In this document: piece by piece, positions 55,100 through 63,342 of the stretch | Layout of the letters: every line of letters begins with the position of its first letter | Position numbering within the stretch: the stretch's first letter is position 1 | DNA from: Maricaulis sp048269565 | GTDB taxonomy: Bacteria; Pseudomonadota; Alphaproteobacteria; Caulobacterales; Maricaulaceae | NCBI RefSeq assembly: GCF_048269565.1 | Contig: NZ_JBLXIK010000002.1 | Location: forward strand, 1 to 64,000 | DNA: 64,000 nucleotides | Direction: 5' to 3' | The notes under the pieces: generated by a model | The model's database searches: none | Told to the model about the DNA's origin: nothing | Seen by the model: the letters and a program-made list of their open reading frames with translations, nothing else | Translations under genes and position numbers: made by a program

Positions 55100-56470
55100 A
55101 TGGAAACGCAAGATCAGACGCACAGCGCGCAATCAAGCCGCCGGGGCCGCAACATTGCCGTCATCGGTTCGGGTATCGCCGGCCTCGCGGCCGCCTGGCG
55201 GCTGGCCCTGGTCCACAACGTCACCCTGTTCGAAGCGGCGCCGCGCCCCGGCGGGCACGCCCATACGGTTGATGTCGCAATCGACGGCCGAAGCATTGCT
55301 GTCGACACCGGTTTCATCGTCTTCAACCCGGCCAATTATCCCAATTTCACTGCCATGCTGGACCTGCTCGGCGTCGAGACCGCCCCCAGCGACATGTCCT
55401 TTGCGGCATCGATGGACGGACACGGGTTCGAATATTCCTCGCGGCCCGGCGGCCTGTTCGCCCAGAAGCGCAATCTCTTGCGCCCGCGCATGTGGCAGAT
55501 GCTCGGCGATCTCTTGCGCCTGCACGCGCAGTCTCGCGTCTTCGATGCGACATCGGAACGTCGCAGCCTTGATGAATTCCTGCGCGATGAGGGCTATTCG
55601 CGCGCCTTCCGCGACGACCATATCCTGCCCATGTGTGCCGCGATCTGGTCATCCCCGGTCTCGCAGATGCGGGACTATCCGGCGCGCGCCTTCTTCGAGT
55701 TCTTCCGCAATCACGGCCTGCTGCAGGTGATCGACCAGCCAGCCTGGCGCACCGTGACCGGCGGCAGCCGCCACCATGTCGAGGCGCTCACCGAGCTGTT
55801 CATCGGCAATCTGCGCCTGTCGACGCCGGTTCGCTCCGTGCGCCGCACCCGCGAGGCGGCCATCCTGAAGCTTGAGAGCGGCGAGACGGCCCGCTTTGAC
55901 GAGGTCATTTTCGCCTGCCATAGCGACCAGGCCCTGAAGCTTCTCGCCGACGCCTCACCGCAAGAGGCCAGCCTGCTCGGAGCGGTGCGCTATCGCGATA
56001 ACCTCGCCGTGCTACACACCGATACACGGTTGATGCCACGCCGGAAATCGGCCTGGGCGAGCTGGAACTATCTCGACTCCTCGGTGAATGAAGGCGAGGA
56101 CAGCATCAGCCTGACCTACTGGATGAACCGGCTGCAGCCCCTGCGGACGCAAAAACCCCTGCTGGTCACGCTCAACCCGGCCGTCGAGCCGGCGCCCGGG
56201 CTGGTGCTGCACACCGACCATTATGCGCACCCGGTTTTTGACGCGCAGGCGATTGCGGCACAGCGCCGGATCCATGAGATCCAGGGCGCCAATCGCAGCT
56301 GGTTTTGCGGCGCCTGGCTGGGCTCGGGCTTTCATGAGGACGGGCTGCAATCCGGGCTCGCTGTCGCCGAGGCCCTCGACGCACCGCTGCGTCCCTGGGG
56401 TCTGAAGGGCATGACGGGACGCATCCACTGGCCGGACCACCATGGCGCCGGGCGTGTCGCTGCCGGATGA
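55100..56470 (+). CDS. FAD-dependent amine oxidase/desaturase-type flavoprotein
   Basis: A 456-residue flavoprotein with the N-terminal dinucleotide fold IAVIGSGIAGLAAAWRLA (about 21-38), then the FAD-contact segment FEAAPRPGGHAHTVDV, and ends with WFCGAWLGSGFHEDGLQSGLAVAEAL (in parts GAWLGSGFHEDG and LAVAEAL). It belongs to the NAD(P)/FAD amine oxidase family that sits beside cfa genes. It is the first gene of an operon with DUF1365 and cfa, overlapping by 4 bp. In related bacteria such flavoproteins act on membrane fatty acids after cfa-type methylation (inference here). Its promoter is ECF11-type. No ribosome site precedes ATG 55100. Confidence 0.87.
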   Translation: METQDQTHSAQSSRRGRNIAVIGSGIAGLAAAWRLALVHNVTLFEAAPRPGGHAHTVDVAIDGRSIAVDTGFIVFNPANYPNFTAMLDLLGVETAPSDMSFAASMDGHGFEYSSRPGGLFAQKRNLLRPRMWQMLGDLLRLHAQSRVFDATSERRSLDEFLRDEGYSRAFRDDHILPMCAAIWSSPVSQMRDYPARAFFEFFRNHGLLQVIDQPAWRTVTGGSRHHVEALTELFIGNLRLSTPVRSVRRTREAAILKLESGETARFDEVIFACHSDQALKLLADASPQEASLLGAVRYRDNLAVLHTDTRLMPRRKSAWASWNYLDSSVNEGEDSISLTYWMNRLQPLRTQKPLLVTLNPAVEPAPGLVLHTDHYAHPVFDAQAIAAQRRIHEIQGANRSWFCGAWLGSGFHEDGLQSGLAVAEALDAPLRPWGLKGMTGRIHWPDHHGAGRVAAG

Positions 56471-57240
56471 CCCCGCTACCCGCCTCCCTCCTGGCCGGCG
56501 ACATCGGTCATACCCGCCTGACCCCGAAACGGCATGTGCTGCGCTATGGCATGCAGTCTGTCCTGCTCGATATCGACGGGCCGGAGCTGGCGGCGATCCG
56601 CTCGCCGCTGTTTTCGGTCAACCGCTTGAATCTCGTCAGCTATCATCCGCGCGACCATGGCCGCGGCGACGCGGCCCTGCGGCCCTGGGTCGAGGATCAA
56701 CTGGCGGCCGAAGGCGCGGATTTCGGGTTGGGCCGGGTCCAGATCCTGACCGCGCCGCGCGTGCTCGGCCTGGTCTTCAATCCGGTGACGGTGCTGTTCT
56801 GCCATGACCGCGCGGCGGTGCTGCGTGCCGTCATCTTCCAGGTCAGCAATTTCCATGGCGGGCGCTGCGCCTACACTTTCGTGCTGCCGCCGGAGACCGC
56901 AGGGGAAACGCTGCGGTTTTCCTGCCGCAAGCGCTTCTTCGTCTCCCCCTTCAACGACACCGACGGCGAATACCGTTTCCGTCTCGACCGTGACGCCGAC
57001 AGCCTGCGCCTGGGCATCCAGCTCTGGCGCGACGGCGCCTGCGTGCTCGGCGCGGTCCAGAAATGCGCAATCCGGCCGCTCGACACCGTCGGCCTGCTGG
57101 CAACGCCGCTGTCGCTGGCCCTCAACACCCCGAAAATCGTCGGCGCCATATTGTTCGAGGCCGCACGTCTTCGCCTGAAGGGGCTGAAGATGTATACTCC
57201 CCGGCACGGCTCCATCGACACCAGACCTTGGAGGCATTGA
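56467..57240 (+). CDS. DUF1365 family protein
   Basis: A 257-residue cytoplasmic protein of DUF1365. Signatures are HTRLTPKRHVLRYGM, FSVNRLNLVSYHPRDHG, VLGLVFNPVTVLFCHD and SNFHGGRCAYTF, then KRFFVSPFNDTDGEYRFR. It always clusters with a flavin amine oxidase and a cfa-type methyltransferase in this family. It overlaps the oxidase by 4 bp and its TGA overlaps the cfa ATG. Function is unassigned; the constant neighbours suggest a role in modifying membrane fatty acids. Confidence 0.9.
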   Translation: MTPLPASLLAGDIGHTRLTPKRHVLRYGMQSVLLDIDGPELAAIRSPLFSVNRLNLVSYHPRDHGRGDAALRPWVEDQLAAEGADFGLGRVQILTAPRVLGLVFNPVTVLFCHDRAAVLRAVIFQVSNFHGGRCAYTFVLPPETAGETLRFSCRKRFFVSPFNDTDGEYRFRLDRDADSLRLGIQLWRDGACVLGAVQKCAIRPLDTVGLLATPLSLALNTPKIVGAILFEAARLRLKGLKMYTPRHGSIDTRPWRH

Positions 57241-58481
57241 TGGCTACCTATTCGGACCACGCTGATCGATCCGGCCAGCCGAAACCGCCCGGCGCGCTGG
57301 ACCGTTTCGTCGCCAGCCGCCTGCGCCGCGCGCTGGCCGGGCTTGATGACGCCCACCTCATGATCCAACTCCCCTCCGGCTACCGCGTCTCCTGCGGCAA
57401 TCCGAACGCAAGCCAAGTGGCCGAGTGGCGGGTGGAACGCTGGAATGCCGTCCTGCGCCTCGGCGCCAGCGGCGCGCTCGGCTTTGCCGAAGGTTATGTG
57501 AATGCGGAATGGGAGACGCCCGATCTGCGGGCCCTGCTCGACGTGCTGGCGCGCGCCTTCGACCGGATCGATCTGGCCCGGGCGCGCAGCGGACCGAGCC
57601 GCATCTTCGGCCAGGTCCAGCACTGGCTCAACGCCAATACCCGCCAGGGTAGCCGCCGCAATATCGCCTTCCACTATGACCTCGGCAACGCCTTCTACGC
57701 GCTGTGGCTCGATGAGAGCATGACCTATTCCTCCGCCTGTTTCACAGCACCGGACCAGACCCTCGAGGCGGCCCAGGCCGAGAAATACCGCCGCATCTGT
57801 GTCGCGGCCGGGCTCAAGCCGGGCGATCATGTGCTCGAGATCGGCTGTGGCTGGGGCGGGTTCGCCGAGGTTGCGGCGCGCGATTTCGGCTGCCGCGTCA
57901 CCGGCGTCACACTCTCGGCCGAGCAACTCGCCTACGCGCGCGAACGGATCAGCAAGGCCGGGCTGGCGGATCAGGTCGCGCTGCAATTGCGGGACTACCG
58001 CGATGTCGATGAACAGTTTGATGCCATCGTCTCGATCGAGATGTTCGAGGCGGTCGGCGAGGCGCATTGGCCGGTCTATTTCGACCGGCTCGCCCATTGC
58101 CTCAAACCGGGCGGTCGCGCTGCGCTACAGATCATCACCCTGCGCGAGGATGATTTCGACGACTACCGCAACACGGTGGATTTCATCCAGAAATACGTCT
58201 TCCCCGGCGGCATGTTGCCACCCCCCTCTGCGCTGGCCCGCGAGGCCAGGCGCGCGGGACTGGAGGATCTCGGCGCCGACATGTTCGGCGAGGACTATGC
58301 CGAGACCCTGCATCGCTGGCATCAGCGCTTCAACGCCGCCTGGCCACAGATCGGCGAGCTCGGCTTTGACGAGCGCTTCGCGCGGATCTGGCGCTATTAC
58401 CTCGCCTATTGCGAGGCCGGGTTCCGCTCGGGCCGCTGCGATGTCGGACAATTCGTCTATCGCAAACCGCCTGCGGCCTGA
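57240..58481 (+). CDS. cfa: Cyclopropane-fatty-acyl-phospholipid synthase family methyltransferase
   Basis: A 413-residue SAM-dependent methyltransferase acting on unsaturated phospholipid chains. N-terminal lipid-binding region (SGALGFAEGYVNAEWETPDL). SAM motif VLEIGCGWGGFAEVAARDFG, the acidic loop YHYDLGN-like (FHYDLGNAFYALWLDESMTYSSACF, in parts) and FIQKYVFPGGMLPP follow. GGAGG lies 5 nt before the ATG at 57240, which overlaps the DUF1365 stop. As third gene of the ECF11-controlled operon it likely alters membrane lipids under oxidative stress. Methyl addition versus cyclopropane formation cannot be decided from sequence. Confidence 0.92.
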   Translation: MATYSDHADRSGQPKPPGALDRFVASRLRRALAGLDDAHLMIQLPSGYRVSCGNPNASQVAEWRVERWNAVLRLGASGALGFAEGYVNAEWETPDLRALLDVLARAFDRIDLARARSGPSRIFGQVQHWLNANTRQGSRRNIAFHYDLGNAFYALWLDESMTYSSACFTAPDQTLEAAQAEKYRRICVAAGLKPGDHVLEIGCGWGGFAEVAARDFGCRVTGVTLSAEQLAYARERISKAGLADQVALQLRDYRDVDEQFDAIVSIEMFEAVGEAHWPVYFDRLAHCLKPGGRAALQIITLREDDFDDYRNTVDFIQKYVFPGGMLPPPSALAREARRAGLEDLGADMFGEDYAETLHRWHQRFNAAWPQIGELGFDERFARIWRYYLAYCEAGFRSGRCDVGQFVYRKPPAA

Positions 58482-58597
58482 TCGCTGCGCCTGACTCACG
58501 CCTCTGGACCGCGCTGCCGATCCGCCGTCAAATGGCGATCAACGCATCGAGCACACAGCGGGAGTTGCCGGCCTTGGCTTGCAGGACAGCACAGCGC

Positions 58598-59362
58598 ATG
58601 CGGACAGTCTGGCGCGCCGGCCTGCTGGCGCTCGCCTGTCTGGTTCCGGCCGGACCTGCCCTGGCCGAACAGGCGCTGGTCGCGGTTGCCGCCAATTTCA
58701 CCGAAACGGCGCGGGCGCTGCAGGCCCGGTTCGAGCAATCGGGCGAACACACCCTCATCCTCACCTCCGGCTCGACCGGCCGCCTCTACGCCCAGATCCG
58801 CCATGGCGCCCCGTTTGACGTCTTCCTCGCCGCCGACACGGCAACACCGCAAAGGCTGGAAGCCGAGGGCAGCACCGTCGCCGGCACCCGTTTCACCTAT
58901 GCCATCGGACGGATCGCCCTGTGGTCGGCGGGCCGTCCGGACCCGGACGAGACGCTCGAAACCCGATTGCGCCAGGGCGATTACCGCAATATCGCCATCG
59001 CCAACCCGGCGCTTGCCCCCTATGGCGCTGCCGGACGCGCCGCGCTTGAGGCGATGGATTTGTGGCCACAGGCGCAGGACCGGCTCGTCACCGGCGAGAG
59101 CATTGCCGCCGTGCAGGCGATGCTGGCGACCGGCAATGCCGATCTCGGCTTCGTCCCGGTGGCGCAGTTCGCCGGCTCGCATCTGCCGGACGCGGTGCAA
59201 TACTGGGAGATCCCGACCGACCTCTATCCACCGATCCGCCAGGACATCGTGCTGACCGTGCATGGCGAGAACAATGCCGCGGCGCGGGCCTGGCTGGCGT
59301 TTCTGGCGAGCGCACCGGCGCAGGACATCATCCGCGCCCATGGTTATGGGGTGGCAGAGTGA
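58598..59362 (+). CDS. modA: Molybdate ABC transporter substrate-binding protein
   Basis: A 254-residue periplasmic binding protein with a signal peptide (LLALACLVPAGPALA, cleavage before EQA). The ModA family start is LVAVAANFTETARALQARFEQ, with STGRLYAQI and GAPFDVFLAADTATP following. It binds molybdate or tungstate and hands it to ModB. I start it at 58598; an in-frame ATG at 58532 gives 22 more residues. Its TGA overlaps the modB ATG. No obvious ModE site or Moco riboswitch is visible in the 116 bp before it. Confidence 0.92.
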   Translation: MRTVWRAGLLALACLVPAGPALAEQALVAVAANFTETARALQARFEQSGEHTLILTSGSTGRLYAQIRHGAPFDVFLAADTATPQRLEAEGSTVAGTRFTYAIGRIALWSAGRPDPDETLETRLRQGDYRNIAIANPALAPYGAAGRAALEAMDLWPQAQDRLVTGESIAAVQAMLATGNADLGFVPVAQFAGSHLPDAVQYWEIPTDLYPPIRQDIVLTVHGENNAAARAWLAFLASAPAQDIIRAHGYGVAE

Positions 59363-60033
59363 TGCCCGATCTCGGCCCCCTCTGGCTCAGCCTGGCGCTG
59401 GCGGCGATCACGACGCTGATCCTGCTGGCACTCGGCACACCGCTGGCCTGGTGGCTGGCGCGCACGCGCTCACCGCTGAAACCGGTGCTCGAAGCGCTCA
59501 CCGCCCTGCCACTGATCCTGCCGCCGACGGTGATCGGCTTCTACCTGCTCATCCTGCTCAACCCGACCTCGCCGATCGGCAGTTTCTGGCTCTCCCTGAC
59601 CGGCACCACGCTGACTTTTTCCTTTGCCGGCCTGGTGGTCGCCTCGGTGATCTATTCCCTGCCCTTCATGGTGCAGCCGCTGCAAAGCGCCTTCGAGAGC
59701 GTCGGGCGCGGCCCGATGGAGGCGGCGGCCAGTCTCGGCGCCTCGCCGCTGGACGCCTTCTTCAGCGTCGCCGCACCGCTCTCGATCCGCGGCTTTCTCA
59801 CCGCCTCGATCCTGAGCTTTGCCCATACGATCGGCGAGTTCGGCGTCGTATTGATGGTCGGCGGCAGTATTCCCGGCCAGACTCGGGTGATCTCAATCGC
59901 GATCTTCGAACAGGTCGAGAGCCTGCAATATCACGACGCGCATATCCTCTCGGGCGGGCTGATCGCCTTTTCCTTCATCACCCTGCTGATCGTCTACAGC
60001 CTCAATCGCCGGTTCCGCCTCCATGTCGGATGA
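59362..60033 (+). CDS. modB: Molybdate ABC transporter permease
   Basis: A 223-residue inner-membrane permease with about five to six segments. The EAA-type loop that docks on ModC is EAAASLGASPLDAFFSVAAP, and the family block ALPLILPPTVIGFYLL is present. ATG 59362 overlaps the modA stop by one base, and its end overlaps modC by 11 bp, so the three are tightly coupled. Length matches ModB (about 225). Confidence 0.93.
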   Translation: MPDLGPLWLSLALAAITTLILLALGTPLAWWLARTRSPLKPVLEALTALPLILPPTVIGFYLLILLNPTSPIGSFWLSLTGTTLTFSFAGLVVASVIYSLPFMVQPLQSAFESVGRGPMEAAASLGASPLDAFFSVAAPLSIRGFLTASILSFAHTIGEFGVVLMVGGSIPGQTRVISIAIFEQVESLQYHDAHILSGGLIAFSFITLLIVYSLNRRFRLHVG

Positions 60034-61117
60034 GACCCTCTCCCTGCAGCTACGCTCCCGGCGCGGCGAATTCCGGCTCGAAGTCGAGGCGGAGATTTCG
60101 CTCGCCGGCATCACCGCCGTGTTCGGCCCCAGCGGTTCCGGCAAGACCAGCCTTCTGCGCCTGGTCGCCGGTCTCGACCGGCCCGATCAGGGCCGCATCG
60201 CGCTGGGCCAGGATGTCTGGAGTGATCGCGGCATTTTCGTCCCGGCGCACAGGCGCCCGGCGGCGCTGGTGTTCCAGGATGCGCGCCTGTTCGGCCATCT
60301 CAGTGTCGCCGGCAATCTCGCCTATGCCGAACGCCGCGCCGGCGCGGCCGAGACCCGTTTCGCCGCCGAAACGATCATCGAAACCCTTGATCTGGCACCG
60401 CTGCTGGAGCGCCGTCCCGCCTCGCTCTCGGGCGGCGAGGCCCAGCGTGTGGCGCTGGCGCGGGCGCTGTTGAGCCAGCCGCGCCTCTTGCTGCTGGACG
60501 AACCGATGGCCGGGCTCGATCATGCCCGCAAGGCCGAGCTCTTGCCCTATCTCGACACGACATTGCGGCAATTGGGCATTCCGGCGCTCTATGTCAGCCA
60601 TTCCGTCGAGGAAGTGGTGCGTCTCGCCGACCGTGTGCTGGCGCTGTCGCAAGGCCACGTCGTCGCGATGGGGCCGGCGGAAGACGTGCTCGACGGGCTC
60701 GATATTGCGCCGCTGGAGCGCGATTTCGAGGCCGGCGCCATCCTGGCCGGCCGGCTGGTCGATCATGATGAGCGCCTGCAATTGAGCCGCATTGATCTCG
60801 GCGGCCAGATGCTTGAACTGCCGATGCCGGCGGCGCTGCAGCCGGGAGACACCGTCAGGCTGCGGATCCGCGCCCGCGATGTCGCCATCGCCACCCTGCG
60901 ACCGCAGGAGATCAGCATCCGCAATGTCCTCGATGCCCGCATCGTCAGCATCGCCGCCGCCGATAATTCGCCCTATGCCGACCTGCTGCTCTCGGTCGGC
61001 AGCGGCCAGCTGAAAGCCCGGCTGACGCGCGCCTCGGTGGAAGCGCTGCAGCTGTCGGAGGGCCAGGCGGTCTATGCCCTGGTCAAGAGCGCCAGTTTCG
61101 ACCGCGGCGCGGGCTAA
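60023..61117 (+). CDS. modC: Molybdate ABC transporter ATPase
   Basis: A 364-residue ATPase. Walker A is FGPSGSGKTSLLR, Q-loop VFQDARLFGHLSV, signature LSGGEAQRVALARALL, Walker B LLLLDEPMAGLDH and the switch His in YVSHSVEEV. The C-terminal TOBE/mop domain (about 290-364) reads RIRARDVAIATLRPQEISIRN and binds oxyanion. It overlaps the permease gene by 11 bp. It energises molybdate uptake. Confidence 0.94.
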   Translation: MSDETLSLQLRSRRGEFRLEVEAEISLAGITAVFGPSGSGKTSLLRLVAGLDRPDQGRIALGQDVWSDRGIFVPAHRRPAALVFQDARLFGHLSVAGNLAYAERRAGAAETRFAAETIIETLDLAPLLERRPASLSGGEAQRVALARALLSQPRLLLLDEPMAGLDHARKAELLPYLDTTLRQLGIPALYVSHSVEEVVRLADRVLALSQGHVVAMGPAEDVLDGLDIAPLERDFEAGAILAGRLVDHDERLQLSRIDLGGQMLELPMPAALQPGDTVRLRIRARDVAIATLRPQEISIRNVLDARIVSIAAADNSPYADLLLSVGSGQLKARLTRASVEALQLSEGQAVYALVKSASFDRGAG

Positions 61118-61204
61118 TCGCCGCAGCCGCCCGCCTGCGGCTTTGCCACCATGTCCCGACAGCGTATGAGCAGAGACGAACCCGTCACCAACCGAGGATT
61201 CTCC

Positions 61205-62356
61205 ATGACCCAGGCCGCATCCGACAAACCCCTCGCCGGCCTCAAAGTGCTGGAACTGGCGCGCGTGCTCGCCGGGCCCTGGATTGGCCAGACGCTGGCC
61301 GATCTCGGCGCCGACGTGATCAAGGTCGAGGCGCCGCGCGGCGATGATACCCGCCATTGGGGACCGCCCTGGGTCGAGCATGAGAGCGGCCGGGCGGCGG
61401 CCTATTACCATTCCTGCAATCGCGGCAAGCGCTCGATCGCGCTCGATTTCAGACAGGCGGACGACCGCGAGACCGTGCTCAAACTGGTCGATGGTGCCGA
61501 TGTGCTGGTAGAGAATTTCAAGGTCGATGGCCTCGCCAAATACGGGCTCGACTATGACACGCTGAAGCAACGCAATCCGCGGCTGGTCTATTGTTCGGTC
61601 ACCGGCTTCGGCCAGACGGGGCCTTATGCCCACCGGGCCGGCTATGACCTGATGATCCAGGCGATGAGCGGCATCATGGATCTGACCGGCGAGCCCGACG
61701 GGCCGCCGCAGCGGCTCGGCGTGGCCTTCGCCGACATCTTCACCGGGGTGTATGGCGTGATCGGCATCCAGGCAGCGCTGGCCCAGCGCGAGAAGACCGG
61801 GCTCGGCCAGCATGTCGACATGGCGCTGTTCGACACCATGGTCGGGGTGCTCGGCAATCAGGCGATGAATTATCTCGTCACCGGCGTGGCGCCGCACCGG
61901 ATCGGCAATTCACACCCCAATATCGTGCCCTATCAGGAATTCGCCGCCAGCGATGGCCATATCATCCTCGCCTGCGGCAATGACGGCCAGTTCGAGCGCC
62001 TGTGCGCCCTGCTGGAATTCCCGCCGGACGTGCTCGCCGCCAATCGCACCAATGCCGAACGCGCTGCCAACCGGACGGGGCTTGTGGCCCAGATCGCGGC
62101 GGCGATGGCGCGCTTCACCCGCGATGACCTGCTTGCGGCACTCGAAAAGGAAGGCATTCCGGCCGGCCCGATCAATACGGTCGAGCAGGCCTTCAACGAT
62201 GTCCAGGCCCGCCATCGCGGCCTGGCGACCGAAGCCGACGGCATTCCCGGCATCCGCAATCCGATCCGCCTGTCAGGCAGCGAGGTCGGCTCGGGCGAGC
62301 GCTCCCCGGGCCTCGACGAGCATGGAGAGACAATCCGGAAAAATCTCTGGGACTAG
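61205..62356 (+). CDS. CaiB/BaiF-family (class III) CoA transferase
   Basis: A 383-residue CoA transferase. Family marks are the N-terminal LKVLELARVLAGPWIGQTLADLG, the conserved EAPRGDDTR, FKVDGLAKYGLDY, CSVTGFGQTGPYA, and the catalytic Asp in the YDLMIQAMSG-L-TGEPDG block. It moves CoA between a carboxylic acid and an acyl-CoA; the substrates cannot be predicted. GAGGA upstream supports ATG 61205 over 61151. The stop shares CTAG with the convergent gene at 62353. The gene is separate from modABC. Confidence 0.9.
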   Translation: MTQAASDKPLAGLKVLELARVLAGPWIGQTLADLGADVIKVEAPRGDDTRHWGPPWVEHESGRAAAYYHSCNRGKRSIALDFRQADDRETVLKLVDGADVLVENFKVDGLAKYGLDYDTLKQRNPRLVYCSVTGFGQTGPYAHRAGYDLMIQAMSGIMDLTGEPDGPPQRLGVAFADIFTGVYGVIGIQAALAQREKTGLGQHVDMALFDTMVGVLGNQAMNYLVTGVAPHRIGNSHPNIVPYQEFAASDGHIILACGNDGQFERLCALLEFPPDVLAANRTNAERAANRTGLVAQIAAAMARFTRDDLLAALEKEGIPAGPINTVEQAFNDVQARHRGLATEADGIPGIRNPIRLSGSEVGSGERSPGLDEHGETIRKNLWD

Positions 62357-63342
62357 CTCGCCGCGCCGCGCCGGCGCAGATACCAGTATCCGCCGCCGGC
62401 AAGAGCGAGCGCGAGCAGGAGGCCGCCAAGCCAGTTGGGCCAGACCGGCGCGTTGCGGGCCTCGACGGCGCGCGTCAGTTCCGACGCCACCGCCGCGGCC
62501 TCATCGGCGCCGCGCACCTCGGTGCCTACAGCTTCGCCAACCAGGGCGAGTTGGTAGAAAGACGGATCCTCGCTTTCGACACCGAGCGTGACCAGCGTGC
62601 CATTGACCGGCGCATCGGGCGCGTAGCGGACAATTTCCAGCGCCTTGAAGGCGCCCGCCTGATTGTCCCTCCAGGCACGGCTGTCGGTCAGCCGGATCAG
62701 GATCGGCCGCCCCCCGGAGCGGACATAGCGCATGCTGCGCCAGGAATAGGCATTGATATCAGTCTGGAAAATCACCGTGCCATCCGCCTCCATGACGGTC
62801 ATTTGCGGACCATCATATCCGCCGGAACCGTGGTGAAGATGGATGCCGATGACGCCGCCGCGCTCGGCCTCGACGCGGAACCAGTCCTCATCACCCTCGG
62901 CCAGACGGATCACCTGATAGAAGGGCAGATCGATCGGCAGCGCCTGGTCGCGATGGTCATTCGGCTCGAAAGCGTCAAAGGGCGGATCGAGGCGAAGCCG
63001 GCCCTGGATTTCCATCGGCTGGCCGTCGGCCCGGGCCTGGCCCTGCAAGACCAGCTCATGGCGACCGCTCGGCAGCACGACCAGCGCCGTCGATGCAGCT
63101 TTCTCATCACGCGCCGGCGCGCTGAGTGTGACCGCATCCAGCCCGTCGGGCGCGGCCATCAGATCGAAAACCGGCAGGCCCGCAGCACGGGCGTCAAAGC
63201 GCAGGACGGCGCGGCCCTCGCCATCGAGCCGGATCGTCTCGAACCGGCCCGGCTCCACGGTTTGCGGGCGCTGGGCAGCGGCGTCCGGCGTCAGCGCCAG
63301 AGCCAGAGCCAGCGCAGAAAGAATAACGAGCCGCCACATCAT
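62353..63342 (-). CDS. Membrane-anchored envelope protein with PPC-like domain
   Basis: A 329-residue protein with a signal peptide (LVILSALALALALTPDAAA). The central beta-rich domain contains FEPNDHRDQALPI and EGDEDWFRVEAERGG, hallmark-like for PPC domains. A C-terminal membrane anchor (WLGGLLLALALAGGGYWYL) ends in RRRGAAS, so the body faces the periplasm. The start overlaps the stop of the VWA gene by 4 bp, so the two form an operon. I do not know its function. Confidence 0.78.
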   Translation of the reverse strand: MMWRLVILSALALALALTPDAAAQRPQTVEPGRFETIRLDGEGRAVLRFDARAAGLPVFDLMAAPDGLDAVTLSAPARDEKAASTALVVLPSGRHELVLQGQARADGQPMEIQGRLRLDPPFDAFEPNDHRDQALPIDLPFYQVIRLAEGDEDWFRVEAERGGVIGIHLHHGSGGYDGPQMTVMEADGTVIFQTDINAYSWRSMRYVRSGGRPILIRLTDSRAWRDNQAGAFKALEIVRYAPDAPVNGTLVTLGVESEDPSFYQLALVGEAVGTEVRGADEAAAVASELTRAVEARNAPVWPNWLGGLLLALALAGGGYWYLRRRGAAS

